64,000 bases of DNA from Gracilimonas sp. (GCF_040218225.1 NZ_JAVJQO010000008.1:744001-808000), one strand, 5' to 3'; shown: positions 45,248 through 54,859, counted from the first letter of the stretch. Made by a program: numbers and translations. The notes: a model not told the origin generated them from the sequence alone.

Positions 45248-46081
45248 TTATACTTTTTGATATACAGCAGGAGCCATGTTTTTGAATCCTTTATTGTTTG
45301 ATGAAACACTTTCGGAATGTCCCAGAAAAAGAAACCCTCCGGGTGCAAGCTGCTCATAAAACTTATTTACTACTTCCTGTTGGGTTTGTCTGTTGAAATA
45401 AATCATCACATTGCGACACATGATTACATGAAAATTACCCTTCAAAGGCCACCTTTCCATCAGATTCAATCTACCGTAGGTAATCATATTCTGCACATCG
45501 GCAGATACTTTAAATTGATCATTTTCAAGCCTATTGAAGTACTTCCGCTGTATAGATTCAGGAACTTCCATCATTCGGGAAGATGGGTAAACACCGTTTT
45601 TCGCAACATTCAAAACCTCTCTTGATATGTCTGTCGCTAAAATTTTTACTGACGACCACGGAGTCGTTTTCTGTGCTTCTTTCAGAGTTATGGCGCATGT
45701 GATGGGCTCTTCGCCCGTTGAACACCCGGCTGACCACCATTTAACACTTCGTCCACCCATCGTTGGGATGATGTGCTTTTTAATAAATTCAAAGTGCTGA
45801 ACTTCCCTGAAAAAATTCGTTTTATTGGTAGTCAGAACATCTACAAAAGAAAGAAATTCTCCACCTGACGCTGGTTGCTCTATAAAATCCAGGTACTCTG
45901 AAAAGCTCCCTATACCTAGCTTACGCATCCTTTTCATCAGCCGGCTTTGCACCAATGCCTCTTTTCCTTCCTGCAGAAAAATTCCACAGTAACTATAGAG
46001 AATGTCTTTAACACGCTGGAAATCATCCGGCCCTAATTTTGGAGATGAAATCGAAGGCGCTGTGTTCATGAAGGTATTCAT
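45248..46081 (-). CDS. cheR: CheR, receptor methyltransferase
   Basis: 277 residues. N-terminal helical part, then a SAM-binding domain with WSAGCSTGEEPITCAI and MCRNVMIYFNR. No extra TPR domain. It follows cheA by 14 bp. It may recognise the receptor tails ending F-x-x-F. Confidence 0.95.
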   Translation of the reverse strand: MNTFMNTAPSISSPKLGPDDFQRVKDILYSYCGIFLQEGKEALVQSRLMKRMRKLGIGSFSEYLDFIEQPASGGEFLSFVDVLTTNKTNFFREVQHFEFIKKHIIPTMGGRSVKWWSAGCSTGEEPITCAITLKEAQKTTPWSSVKILATDISREVLNVAKNGVYPSSRMMEVPESIQRKYFNRLENDQFKVSADVQNMITYGRLNLMERWPLKGNFHVIMCRNVMIYFNRQTQQEVVNKFYEQLAPGGFLFLGHSESVSSNNKGFKNMAPAVYQKV

Positions 46082-46095
46082 TATAATTTCCTTAC

Positions 46096-48630
46096 TTATG
46101 CAGCTGAGTCCATTAGGGCGGCTGTGTCCAGGATCAGACCAACACGTCCATCTCCAAGAATAGCACCACCTGATATATGCGACATTTTAGTGAGCATATG
46201 TATAGACTTACCCACCAGTTGTTGTTGGCCAATTACTTCATCAACTAAAAGTGCATACCGGCGATTGTTATTTTTGATAATCAACAATGTGCCTTCCAGC
46301 AGGCTTTCTTTAGCTCCATTGATTTCGAATTGCTCATGTAACCTGATTACCGGAACAGAATGCCCACGGAAATTCACCTGCTCCGAATTACCCATCATCG
46401 TAAACATATCCTTTTCTTTTGCACGGAAAGTCATGTCTATATTGATAGTCGGAACGATGAATCTCTGAGTTCCAACCCTCACTAACATTCCATCCGTAAT
46501 CGCCAGTGTAAATGGAAGCTCAATCGTTATGGTTGTACCTTCTCCTAATTCGGAAGTCACATCTACTTTTCCTTGCAGCTGTTCGATGGAGCGACGAACC
46601 ACATCCATTCCTACGCCACGTCCCGATAGGTCGGTTACTTTTTCTGCAGATGAAAACCCGGGCAAAAAGATCAGGTTATAAATTTCTTTCTCCGTGAGCT
46701 TCTTCTCCGGATCAACCAATCCTTTTTCAATCGCTTTCTTGAGGATTTTGTCCTTGTTAATACCACGACCATCATCTTTAATTTCGATAACTACCTTGCC
46801 TCCTTCCTGCGAAGCAGATAAGGAAATCTCAGCATTAGCCTCTTTGCCGCTCTTTAGTCGTTCTTCAGGCTCTTCAATGCCATGGTCTAACGAGTTTCGA
46901 AGCATGTGAATAAGCGGCTCATTGATCACATCAACCATATTTCGGTCGATCTCGGTATCCTCACCAAAAGTTGAGAACTTGACCTGCTTTCCAGCTTTTC
47001 TGGACAGATCACGCACCAGGCGATTCATCTTGTGGAAGGTCGCTTTCAACGGAACCATTCGCAGGGTCAAACTGGTATCCTGAAGCTCACGCAGGATTTT
47101 GGTCGTGTGATTCACTTTCTTTTGAAGATCAGAATCATTCGGAATAGCTTTATCCTGAGCCACCACAGAATGGGCAATCACCAACTCGCCAACCATATCA
47201 ATCAGACGATCGAGCCTGCTTACACTTACCCTGACCGAGGATTCTGAATCAGACTTGCTGCTAATTTTGTCGGCCACAGCACTCTCTTCTTCCGAAGATC
47301 CTGAATTTGTAATAATATCTTTGACAGGATTTGTCTTTGGACCTGCTTCTTTTTTGCCCCGAATTTTTTCGAGTGCTTTGGCAGGTTCTTTACCTTCTTC
47401 AGAAATAGCATGAAGTACTTTAATCATGCTATCATACTGAGCTGGTTTGTGGAGTGGATCTCCGCCTTCAGCTTCTTCCACTACTCTAAGCATCTGATTC
47501 AGAATATCTATCGATTCAAAGTTAATATCGGCACATGCGCGATCAAATGGCAAATCACCTTCACGAACCATACTTAACAGTGTCTCGACAAAGTGGGTAA
47601 ACTCGGAAATAGGATCGAGTCCCATAAAAGCAGAGGTACCTTTAATGGTATGAAAAGCCCGGAATACCGTGTTGATAAGCTCTTCATTATTCGGAGCCTC
47701 TTCCAGGTCAAGAAGTGCACTTTCTGCCATTTCAATCAGTTCAGAACACTCTGTAATAAACTCTCCAACCAGTGCAATTTCGATATCTTCTGGAATATAG
47801 AAAGTCTCTGAAGAAACCACCTGCTCTTCCTCACCTTCAAATGGTTCCGCCGCTTCTTTGGCATCTTCAGCCGTAACAGCCTTTTCTTCTGCTGACTGTT
47901 CTGAGACTGTACCTTCTTCTTCGTCTATGGAGTTATCCCATTCTTCCTGAGCTTCAATCTCTATAGCCTGTTCTGTTTTATCAGAAACAATTTTAAGCCA
48001 GCCCTTGGCTCCTCCACTGGCTTCCACTTCAGCCATAGCCTCTTTTAATGGTGCAGCAACTGTTTCATCAGAGTGCTTTACAATAAAAGATACAATTTCA
48101 TCCAGCTTCTGCAGGTCTTCACCTTTAACTGAGCTTTCATCTATTGAGATCAGGAAACCAGCAAGATCATTCAGCGTGTAATCTTTTTGAGAGTCCTCTT
48201 TCTTATCATCTTTTTTTGACTCTCCTTTACTTTTAATCTCTTCTACCTTTTCCTCATCCAATTCTATGACTGAATCAGCTGATTCAGAACCGCCTTTCAA
48301 AGACTTTTCCAACTCATCATAGGCTTTTTCAAAATCTTCCACTTTGATATCGCCTTCCTCAATCACATACTCTCGAACGGTGTTTATAGCCTGCATTGTA
48401 GCGGCTTTTACCATCATGAAATAGTCATCTTTTTCGTAGAGGTGCTTAATCCCTTGCCATGATAAGTCAATCAGCTTTTGAAACTGTCCAAAGTTGTTCT
48501 CAACATTGTTGGTTACCTCTTCAAACCTGGCACCGGCAACCGCTACATTTTCACGGTCAGCAGGCCATACATCAGCAAGTAACCGAATAATGGTTTCAAG
48601 GTCTTTGATAAGTTGGTCTTTGTTACTCAT
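46096..48630 (-). CDS. cheA: CheA, chemotaxis histidine kinase with long N-terminal extension
   Basis: 844 residues. The phosphotransfer His is H327 in TVFRAFHTIKGTSAFMGL, far later than in ordinary CheA where it is near residue 45. Dimerisation (SVRVSVSRLDRLIDMVGELV), kinase (HMLRNSLDHGIEEPEER, GRGVGMDVVRRSIEQL) and CheW-like P5 domains follow. Only a short linker stands between HPt and the dimer domain, so the usual P2 (CheY-docking) domain seems absent. Residues 1-280 are helical, with two acidic low-complexity linkers (about 115-150 and 230-275). Confidence 0.94.
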   Translation of the reverse strand: MSNKDQLIKDLETIIRLLADVWPADRENVAVAGARFEEVTNNVENNFGQFQKLIDLSWQGIKHLYEKDDYFMMVKAATMQAINTVREYVIEEGDIKVEDFEKAYDELEKSLKGGSESADSVIELDEEKVEEIKSKGESKKDDKKEDSQKDYTLNDLAGFLISIDESSVKGEDLQKLDEIVSFIVKHSDETVAAPLKEAMAEVEASGGAKGWLKIVSDKTEQAIEIEAQEEWDNSIDEEEGTVSEQSAEEKAVTAEDAKEAAEPFEGEEEQVVSSETFYIPEDIEIALVGEFITECSELIEMAESALLDLEEAPNNEELINTVFRAFHTIKGTSAFMGLDPISEFTHFVETLLSMVREGDLPFDRACADINFESIDILNQMLRVVEEAEGGDPLHKPAQYDSMIKVLHAISEEGKEPAKALEKIRGKKEAGPKTNPVKDIITNSGSSEEESAVADKISSKSDSESSVRVSVSRLDRLIDMVGELVIAHSVVAQDKAIPNDSDLQKKVNHTTKILRELQDTSLTLRMVPLKATFHKMNRLVRDLSRKAGKQVKFSTFGEDTEIDRNMVDVINEPLIHMLRNSLDHGIEEPEERLKSGKEANAEISLSASQEGGKVVIEIKDDGRGINKDKILKKAIEKGLVDPEKKLTEKEIYNLIFLPGFSSAEKVTDLSGRGVGMDVVRRSIEQLQGKVDVTSELGEGTTITIELPFTLAITDGMLVRVGTQRFIVPTINIDMTFRAKEKDMFTMMGNSEQVNFRGHSVPVIRLHEQFEINGAKESLLEGTLLIIKNNNRRYALLVDEVIGQQQLVGKSIHMLTKMSHISGGAILGDGRVGLILDTAALMDSAA

Positions 48631-48641
48631 TGCTTTTTAGT

Positions 48642-49151
48642 TTATCTGGATTCACTCAGTGCCATATTCAGCATAAAATCGCCGCAGTCACTGGAAAATT
48701 TCATTTTCGCTGATGGGGGTTTATTGGGCATAAAGAGAGTTAGGTCGCTTCCGCGGGTTGCTGTTGGAAGAGAAGACTGCCCCCTGAAACCAACCTTTTC
48801 GATATTAGCCGCTACTTCGCCGGCAAGGATATTTGCTATCTCAGCAATTAAGTCGCCCATATCATGGCTTTCAAAAGGAAGCTCCATGCCCAAAAATGCA
48901 TCTGAAATTTTTAAGGCAGTTGCTTTAGGAATCGCTATCATAAGCGAAAAAGTGTGATCGGCGTTGAAGACCGCTATATTTCCAATTATACCATTAAGCG
49001 GGCCGCTTTCATCTTCCTGTTGCACGCACTCGGGAGTGCCACCACAAATAGATGTAAATGTGTTTATGACAGACTCCTGTACAATCTCAACTATTTCGCC
49101 TGGTATTTTGTCTACTTTGCTTAGTTTTTCTGCAATCATCATTCTTCCCAT
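48642..49151 (-). CDS. CheX-like CheY-P phosphatase (copy 1)
   Basis: 169 residues with the CheX E-x-x-N helix (DMGDLIAEIANILAGEVAAN). Between cheY and cheA, the usual place. It overlaps the cheY stop by 1 bp. Confidence 0.83.
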   Translation of the reverse strand: MGRMMIAEKLSKVDKIPGEIVEIVQESVINTFTSICGGTPECVQQEDESGPLNGIIGNIAVFNADHTFSLMIAIPKATALKISDAFLGMELPFESHDMGDLIAEIANILAGEVAANIEKVGFRGQSSLPTATRGSDLTLFMPNKPPSAKMKFSSDCGDFMLNMALSESR

Positions 49152-49597
49152 TAAGCATTTAAGATGCTGCTGAAAAAGCTCTTCTTCTCTTCCTCGGCTT
49201 CTTGTTTGATGATATTGCCCTCGTCATCGATGTAACGACTGATTGCTTTAGACATCTTGTCGGCCGTAAATGGCTTGGTGATATACTCATTTGCACCACC
49301 TTCGTTCAGGGCCTTATCCACTTTACCCATCGACTTTTCTGCAGTAACCATAATTATGGGAATATCGGCATAGCCTTTATCCCGAATAGCCCGGGCAAGT
49401 TCAACGCCAGTCATTTTTGGCATGTTCCAGTCTACAAACAACATCTGAATATCATCGTTGAACTTCTCAAGCGCATCCTCACCATCCATTGCTTCTTCAA
49501 ATTCAAAATCAGCAATCAATAGTTGGTCGAGAGCCCGCTTAACCTGACTCCTCATAATTTTAGAATCGTCAACAACAAGTGCTTTTATCTTACTCAT
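49151..49597 (-). CDS. cheY: CheY, chemotaxis response regulator (probable main motor regulator)
   Basis: 148 residues: VDDSKIMRSQVKRAL, the phospho-Asp segment LFVDWNMPKMTG (very close to classical CheY), MVTAEKSMG and KPFTADKM. A C-terminal extension (EAEEEKKSFFSS) follows. First gene of the operon; the sigma-28 site at 49717-49743 precedes it by 120 bp. Confidence 0.93.
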   Translation of the reverse strand: MSKIKALVVDDSKIMRSQVKRALDQLLIADFEFEEAMDGEDALEKFNDDIQMLFVDWNMPKMTGVELARAIRDKGYADIPIIMVTAEKSMGKVDKALNEGGANEYITKPFTADKMSKAISRYIDDEGNIIKQEAEEEKKSFFSSILNA

Positions 49598-49716
49598 TAC
49601 TTACTCCTGTATATTGGTAAGGCAGAATTAGGCTTACCGTTTTACCTCTTATTTAAGTCTAGCATTAAAGCGGTTGTGATCAGGCATCGCTGAACTAACA
49701 ATTTCCGCCCCTCCTG

Positions 49717-49743
49717 TTATCGGGTCTTTTGAAAATTCCTTAA
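49717..49743 (-). promoter_or_regulatory. Sigma-28 promoter of the che operon
   Basis: TTAA, 15 bp, CCCGATAA on the minus strand, leader about 110 nt before cheY. The remaining 332-bp gap (49598-49929) shows no gene. Confidence 0.72.
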
Positions 49744-49929
49744 GAGATCAAAAAGGATTTTTTGCAGAATGATGAGAAATACCTTAATCCTTTACCTTTG
49801 ATACAGAGATGAAAAGCCAGCAGTAAACCCCGATTTTATTAATGGATTCTAATAAGCAATAATGCCAAGGCTTAGTTACCATTATTTAGTTTGTTCAAAG
49901 GGTATTTTTAGGTTTACAGGTTACACATA

Positions 49930-50307
49930 ATGGGTATAAACGGCACATTTCAGTCATTTGTGCATTCTGAAGTCAAAACCAACAGAGGATTTCGGCTTGT
50001 AGAAGCATATCTGACATACAAAAATTTGGCGGGGCGTACATCGGATGATTTTTCTGAATATGAAGTTATTGAGGAGAAGAAAGAAAAGCCCCACACTAAT
50101 GCAACTTCTTTTACAGCAGAACCAGACTTCACATTTAATACAAGCTTCGAAGAAATGCCTGATACCTGGATAAATATGAAACCTCACGATGTATCCCAAC
50201 ATTTGGTGGCTTCTGGTCTAGATCCCTTGAACCGCAAAAGGATACATGCCTACCAAGCCCTTTCCAGATTTACCCCAAAAGGTCAAACCCTGGATTACAA
50301 ATTCTAA
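49930..50307 (+). CDS. Small protein opposite the che operon, unknown
   Basis: 125 residues, no signal or membrane segment. I do not recognise a family. The central part is acidic, and the C-terminal third (KPHDVSQHLVASGLDPLNRK, RIHAYQALSRF) may form helices. It diverges from the che operon and has no sigma-28 site. Codon use looks normal, so I think it is real, but with only moderate certainty. Confidence 0.6.
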   Translation: MGINGTFQSFVHSEVKTNRGFRLVEAYLTYKNLAGRTSDDFSEYEVIEEKKEKPHTNATSFTAEPDFTFNTSFEEMPDTWINMKPHDVSQHLVASGLDPLNRKRIHAYQALSRFTPKGQTLDYKF

Positions 50308-50331
50308 TCCTGCCTGCTTTTGTCAGACCTA

Positions 50332-51168
50332 TTAGTTATCGGAATATGAAAGAGGAATACTAAGGTTCAGGACCGCTATATTCTCATTTTCAGATTCCAG
50401 GCTAATGCTCCCATCTATCTGAGAGATTAACTTCCGGCTTTGAGTTAAACCTTCATTAAATGAGTTTTTTGCAAGATCATCATTATTGTCCTCATTCTCT
50501 CTATCCGACATAATCTCGATAAGCTCATTTTTCTTTTTCTCAGAAACATTAAATGCCAATGAAAATATAGCTCTGTTATCTGCTTTGAGCGTATTCATTT
50601 TAGTAACCGCATCTTTACCAGAACATTTTATAGCAAAACTAATCAGGTTAAAGATAATGAGTTTTGCCACGAACAAATCTGTACGCACGTGCAGTGGATT
50701 TTTGCTTCTGGTAAATTCGATATTTGGTCCCGCACAATGCATTTGCTCACACACCTCACTAACAACCCAATTCAGATCTACATCTAATAAGTCTTCTTGC
50801 CCGGAAACCGCACTTTCTGACTCATCATTATAAATCTCCATCAGCTGTTCAAGAATTACATTTACCTGATTTATACCTGCTTCAATCTGCTTCCGGTAAT
50901 GCTCAATTTGTTTAACATCCGGATTACTCGATAAGGAAATATTGATCAGCTCCAGGTAACCAGATATAGCACTAATAGGCGACATAGCATTGTGCATATT
51001 TTGCTTTACAATACTCTTCTGCAATTGATGTACATCCCGAAGTTTATGGAATCGACTCTTATCAGGTTCATCTTCTTTTGTCAGTACCTCTGTAACAAAA
51101 GTTCGCAGTTCAGTTTTTACTTTTTTTTCCTTCCGAATTACATCTTCGAAGCTTTCAGCTAAATTCAT
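50332..51168 (-). CDS. Histidine-kinase-like protein with weak ATP-binding motifs
   Basis: 278 residues, cytoplasmic. HisKA-like region with His in QNMHNAMSPISAISGYLELI. The C-terminal part looks like a HATPase fold (FNLISFAIKCSGKDAV; LTQSRKLISQIDGSISLESE) but I do not see D-x-G-x-G or a clear second G box, so it may be a degenerate kinase or phosphotransfer/phosphatase protein. No partner next to it. Confidence 0.7.
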   Translation of the reverse strand: MNLAESFEDVIRKEKKVKTELRTFVTEVLTKEDEPDKSRFHKLRDVHQLQKSIVKQNMHNAMSPISAISGYLELINISLSSNPDVKQIEHYRKQIEAGINQVNVILEQLMEIYNDESESAVSGQEDLLDVDLNWVVSEVCEQMHCAGPNIEFTRSKNPLHVRTDLFVAKLIIFNLISFAIKCSGKDAVTKMNTLKADNRAIFSLAFNVSEKKKNELIEIMSDRENEDNNDDLAKNSFNEGLTQSRKLISQIDGSISLESENENIAVLNLSIPLSYSDN

Positions 51169-51360
51169 ACGACTAAGACTTGTATGGTTAATGACATATT
51201 CTAACTGAGCTATTTGTACCGGATTTGTTATAAAATATCCATCCCCATGGCCAACATCATCCCTAAACAGCTTGAGTAAAAAATCAGTTTTTATTAAGAT
51301 TTTTTAATCTTTTTAATTTTAATCAATTCCTTTTATTAAAAAAAATTAATGTTATGTGAA

Positions 51361-51455
51361 TAGCCGGCTAAATCCAATCGATTGCACAATCGTAAAATAT
51401 TTTTTTTCAACTACTTAAGATTACACACTTTTTTATGTGGAAAAAGTGTGGATAA
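51361..51455. other. Palindromes and DnaA-box pair in AT-rich gap
   Basis: In the 447-bp gap 51169-51615, which has no gene, I see two perfect palindromes (TAGCCGGCTA at 51361-51370; CGATTGCACAATCG at 51379-51392). Two minus-strand 9-mers matching the DnaA box TTWTNCACA follow, TTTTCCACA (51444-51436) and TTATCCACA (51455-51447), starting 11 bp apart. An AT-rich run flanks them on the left (51295-51350). Possible DnaA-controlled promoter or replication-related site. Confidence 0.4.
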
Positions 51456-51615
51456 CTTATTTATGAGTCCTTACAATTTTTGTGCGAGATGAAAGATTCT
51501 AAGCATTTCCCAATATGAGTATTGTCTAATGCGGTACCTTTTTTTTTGATTCTTTGTTATTTATCGCACCATTTATTTTGTTAGGGAAAGATCTAACTCG
51601 TGCAGTTAATATTAT

Positions 51616-53607
51616 ATGAAAGACTTCATTTCGGTTTTATTTATTGAGGATTCTGAGCATTCAAATCAAGAGATCAAAAAAAGATTGGAGCAATCAGATT
51701 ATTCTGTCATCCCCTTTTCTCAGAATGACACTAAAGACCTCGATGTTTTACTAAAAGCACATAAATGGGATCTTGTCTTTATTGACTATGATAAAGAAGA
51801 ACTTAACCTGAGCCACATCCTTGATATTATAGATCAACAATTTTTCATTACCCCTTTAATATTGGTTGGGACAAATATACCAAACGATCTTCTTTATCAG
51901 GCCATGACCTCCGGGGTTCAGGATTTTGTATCAAAAGATAAACTGGACAGCCTTATTCCTGTTGTTGCTAAGGAAATCAGAAACCTCCGCAAACAAAGAA
52001 AACTCACTCAAACTGCGACGAAGAATCAAATTCTTGACCAAATTCTGAGGAAGAGTACCAACGAAGTTTTCCTTATGGATCCGATGAGTCTCAAGATGGT
52101 ATATGCCAATGAAACTCTTCTAAACAACCTGGGTTATACCGAAGATGAATTGGCAGCATTGCCAGCAAAGAGTGTTATAGCAGATTATGATGTTCGTAAG
52201 GTATTTGACAAGGTAAAGCCCCTATATCGCGGTGAAGAAAGTTCTACTACCTTTCAATTCGATCGTAAAAGAAAAGACGGCTCAACCTACCCGGTCGAAA
52301 TTCATGTTGAAGTCACCCAGGAAGAAACACGCCAGCTGCTGATGGGTATCAGTTTTGATATTACCCGGCAGGTAAAAGACGCGAAAATCATTGAAAAGCA
52401 AAAAAAGAAAACAAAAGAACTCGAACTGAACAGTAAGTACAAGTCGCAATTTTTTGCCAATTTAAGTCATGAAATGCGAACCATTCTTAATTCTACCCTT
52501 TTGCTTACTAAGATTCTCAAAGAGAATCGTACTGAGAATCTTTATGGAGATCAGCTGGAATATTTGCAGACTATTTATCAATCAAATAACAGTGTTCTGG
52601 AGTTGCTGAATGAAGTACTCGACCTTTCAAAAATAGAATCCGGAAAGATTGACATCACTCTTGAACGTGTAGAGATAAGTGATATAGGAAACCGTGCTGA
52701 ACGTCTATTCAAACCTATTGCCCGAGAGAAAGGTCTTTCTTTTGAATACACCTCAAATGGAATTGGAAAAGATAGCATAAAGACTGATCGTCTCCGGCTA
52801 GACCAGGTTCTGAACAATCTAATTTCCAATGCTATAAAATTTACGGAGCAAGGGCATGTTCATCTGGAAATTTCTGAGGCAACTAATGATGACGCAAACA
52901 TGATCGCTTTTCGTGTGGAAGACACAGGGATCGGGATACCTAAAAAAAAGCAAAAGAGAATATTTAAAAGTTATGTGCAGGCCGAAGGATCATCAACCGA
53001 GAAAAGGTTTGGCGGTACTGGATTAGGATTGGCAATTTCAAGGGAAATAGCACAAATCCTGGGCGGAAAAATTACGCTGGAAAGCACCCCCGGAGTTGGA
53101 AGTTCTTTCACTCTTTTGCTCCCATCCGACAGCAGCAATATTCTTCAGCGACAGGCAGAAAAAGGTAAAATCAAAATCACTACAGAGTCTCTACCTGCTG
53201 ATCAGCCCTCAGATGTTGAAACAGAGCTGAGTAATGGAAAGCCAAAGGGCTCTGTATTACTTATTGATGATAGCAGCATTCATAATATGGCACTTAAAGA
53301 ATTTTTGAGCTTCAGCATAGAAGTGTGCCATACAGCAGAATCTGCACAGGAAGCCTACGAAATACTTGACAGGGAAACAGTCGATTGTATTATTTTGGAC
53401 ATGTACCTACCTGATGCTGATGGAAAAGAGGTACTGGATGTTCTTAAATCAACTAAGAAATACAAGGATATCCCCGTCATCATTTATTCAGGCAAAAGCC
53501 TTACCCGTTCAGAAGAAGAGAAGTTGCTTAAAAAAGCTGCCGTAGTTCAGAAAAATGCCAATAGCTATAAAATATTGCTGGAGAAAGTAATGGAAAGAGT
53601 TAAATAA
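51616..53607 (+). CDS. Hybrid sensor kinase REC-PAS-HisKA-HATPase-REC
   Basis: 663 residues, soluble. An N-terminal receiver-like domain (1-125; FIEDSEHSN, phospho-Asp region DLVFIDYD) is followed by a PAS domain (about 140-260; VYANETLLNNLGYTEDELAA) and HisKA with FFANLSHEMRTILNSTLLL. The HATPase domain has an N box (LNNLISNAIKFTEQG) and G boxes (DTGIGIPKK; FGGTGLGLAIS). The C-terminal receiver has a phospho-Asp in IILDMYLPDADG. No output domain; probably relays to another protein. The REC-first arrangement suggests it is itself controlled by phosphorylation. Confidence 0.9.
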   Translation: MKDFISVLFIEDSEHSNQEIKKRLEQSDYSVIPFSQNDTKDLDVLLKAHKWDLVFIDYDKEELNLSHILDIIDQQFFITPLILVGTNIPNDLLYQAMTSGVQDFVSKDKLDSLIPVVAKEIRNLRKQRKLTQTATKNQILDQILRKSTNEVFLMDPMSLKMVYANETLLNNLGYTEDELAALPAKSVIADYDVRKVFDKVKPLYRGEESSTTFQFDRKRKDGSTYPVEIHVEVTQEETRQLLMGISFDITRQVKDAKIIEKQKKKTKELELNSKYKSQFFANLSHEMRTILNSTLLLTKILKENRTENLYGDQLEYLQTIYQSNNSVLELLNEVLDLSKIESGKIDITLERVEISDIGNRAERLFKPIAREKGLSFEYTSNGIGKDSIKTDRLRLDQVLNNLISNAIKFTEQGHVHLEISEATNDDANMIAFRVEDTGIGIPKKKQKRIFKSYVQAEGSSTEKRFGGTGLGLAISREIAQILGGKITLESTPGVGSSFTLLLPSDSSNILQRQAEKGKIKITTESLPADQPSDVETELSNGKPKGSVLLIDDSSIHNMALKEFLSFSIEVCHTAESAQEAYEILDRETVDCIILDMYLPDADGKEVLDVLKSTKKYKDIPVIIYSGKSLTRSEEEKLLKKAAVVQKNANSYKILLEKVMERVK

Positions 53608-53627
53608 ATTAATTCTCTTTCATCACT

Positions 53628-54620
53628 CTAATAAACAATCTCACACGCCAGCTCAGTTAACACCGGGCGTTCATCTCCATCTGTAGATTCTATTTCTGCT
53701 AATAACTGCTTTATAGCCCTGTTGCCTAAGGAGGTTGTTGGCTGGTCTATACAAATGAACGGTGAAATGAGGTATTCATTGAAATCACTTTTGCCGAAAC
53801 TCAATATCTTAATTTTTGTAGGGTCCATATCATGCTCTCTCATATATTTGAGTGCACCCAAGCCTACGGGATAGCTAACCGTAAAAATAGCTTTAGGCAC
53901 ACCATAGCTATTAATCAATTTTTCGAAGCTTTTATATCCATCTTCTTCACTATAGCCACCCTCAACGATCATTTCAGGATTCACTTCGAGCCCTGCCTGC
54001 TGAAGTGCATCTTCATACCCCAACCTTCGATTACGGCTAATATCCAAAGAACTATATCCGGCAAGATGTGCAATCTCCGTATATCCTTGCTCAATAAGAT
54101 GAGTTACCCCTATTCGGGCACTATTTCTTTCTTCTGATTTTATGTAGCTAAACCCGGAGTCTTTAAAGCCGCGGTCAAAAAATACAAGGTCAATCCCCAT
54201 AGCTTTAACTTCTTCAAACCGCTTAATGTCTGTTGTGTTTTCCGTAACAGAGACTAACAGACCATCAACTCTCATCTGCATCATTGTTTCCAGGTGAGTT
54301 TTCTCAAGCTCTTCATCTTCCAGTGAAACCCCAATAATTACTTCATATCCATTTTCAAAAGCTGTTTTATAGATTGCTTCTACTACAGAAGCAAAAAAGA
54401 AGTGAGCGATTTTTGGGATGATTAGCCCGATGGTTTTGGATTGGGAAGATGTCAGGGAACGAGCAACAAGATTTGGACGATAACCCAGCTCCTTAGCAAG
54501 CTTTTTTACCTTCTTCCTCGTATTCGTTGAAATATCGGGATGATCTCGCAAGGCTTTGGAGATACTAACCTTTGTTAACCCTAATTCATCTGCAATGTCC
54601 TGGAGCGTTATGTTCTTCAT
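53628..54620 (-). CDS. LacI-family transcriptional regulator
   Basis: 330 residues. N-terminal helix-turn-helix (ITLQDIADELGLTKVSISKA, LRDHPDISTNTR) and hinge, followed by a periplasmic-binding-type sensor domain (IGLIIPKIAHFFFASVVEAI). It faces the hybrid kinase gene and lies beside a uronate/polysaccharide locus. Its probable operators are the three TAACCGRTWA sites at 59693, 59727 and 62435. Confidence 0.92.
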   Translation of the reverse strand: MKNITLQDIADELGLTKVSISKALRDHPDISTNTRKKVKKLAKELGYRPNLVARSLTSSQSKTIGLIIPKIAHFFFASVVEAIYKTAFENGYEVIIGVSLEDEELEKTHLETMMQMRVDGLLVSVTENTTDIKRFEEVKAMGIDLVFFDRGFKDSGFSYIKSEERNSARIGVTHLIEQGYTEIAHLAGYSSLDISRNRRLGYEDALQQAGLEVNPEMIVEGGYSEEDGYKSFEKLINSYGVPKAIFTVSYPVGLGALKYMREHDMDPTKIKILSFGKSDFNEYLISPFICIDQPTTSLGNRAIKQLLAEIESTDGDERPVLTELACEIVY

Positions 54621-54796
54621 CTTATTTGTTTGTTATCAGTATTCGTATCAAAAACCACGAAAATACATTTACAAATTTACAGCATTCAAAGGCATATTCT
54701 GATTTACCTGAGCCAACGACTGCCATGATTTTTCTTAGCAATATTCTTTTACTAAAAGTTTCAATAGTATACGGAATCAATGTTTTGAGATAAAAT

Positions 54797-54828
54797 CAAA
54801 AAAAGCCCCAAACATTAGTCTGAGGCTT
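54797..54828 (-). terminator. Terminator of the beta-helix gene
   Basis: AAGCC stem with short interruption, GGCTT, then a T7 tract on the minus strand, about 30 bp after the stop. Confidence 0.7.
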
Positions 54829-54859
54829 AATTTTTGATTTGGTCACAAAAAGCAAGCTG

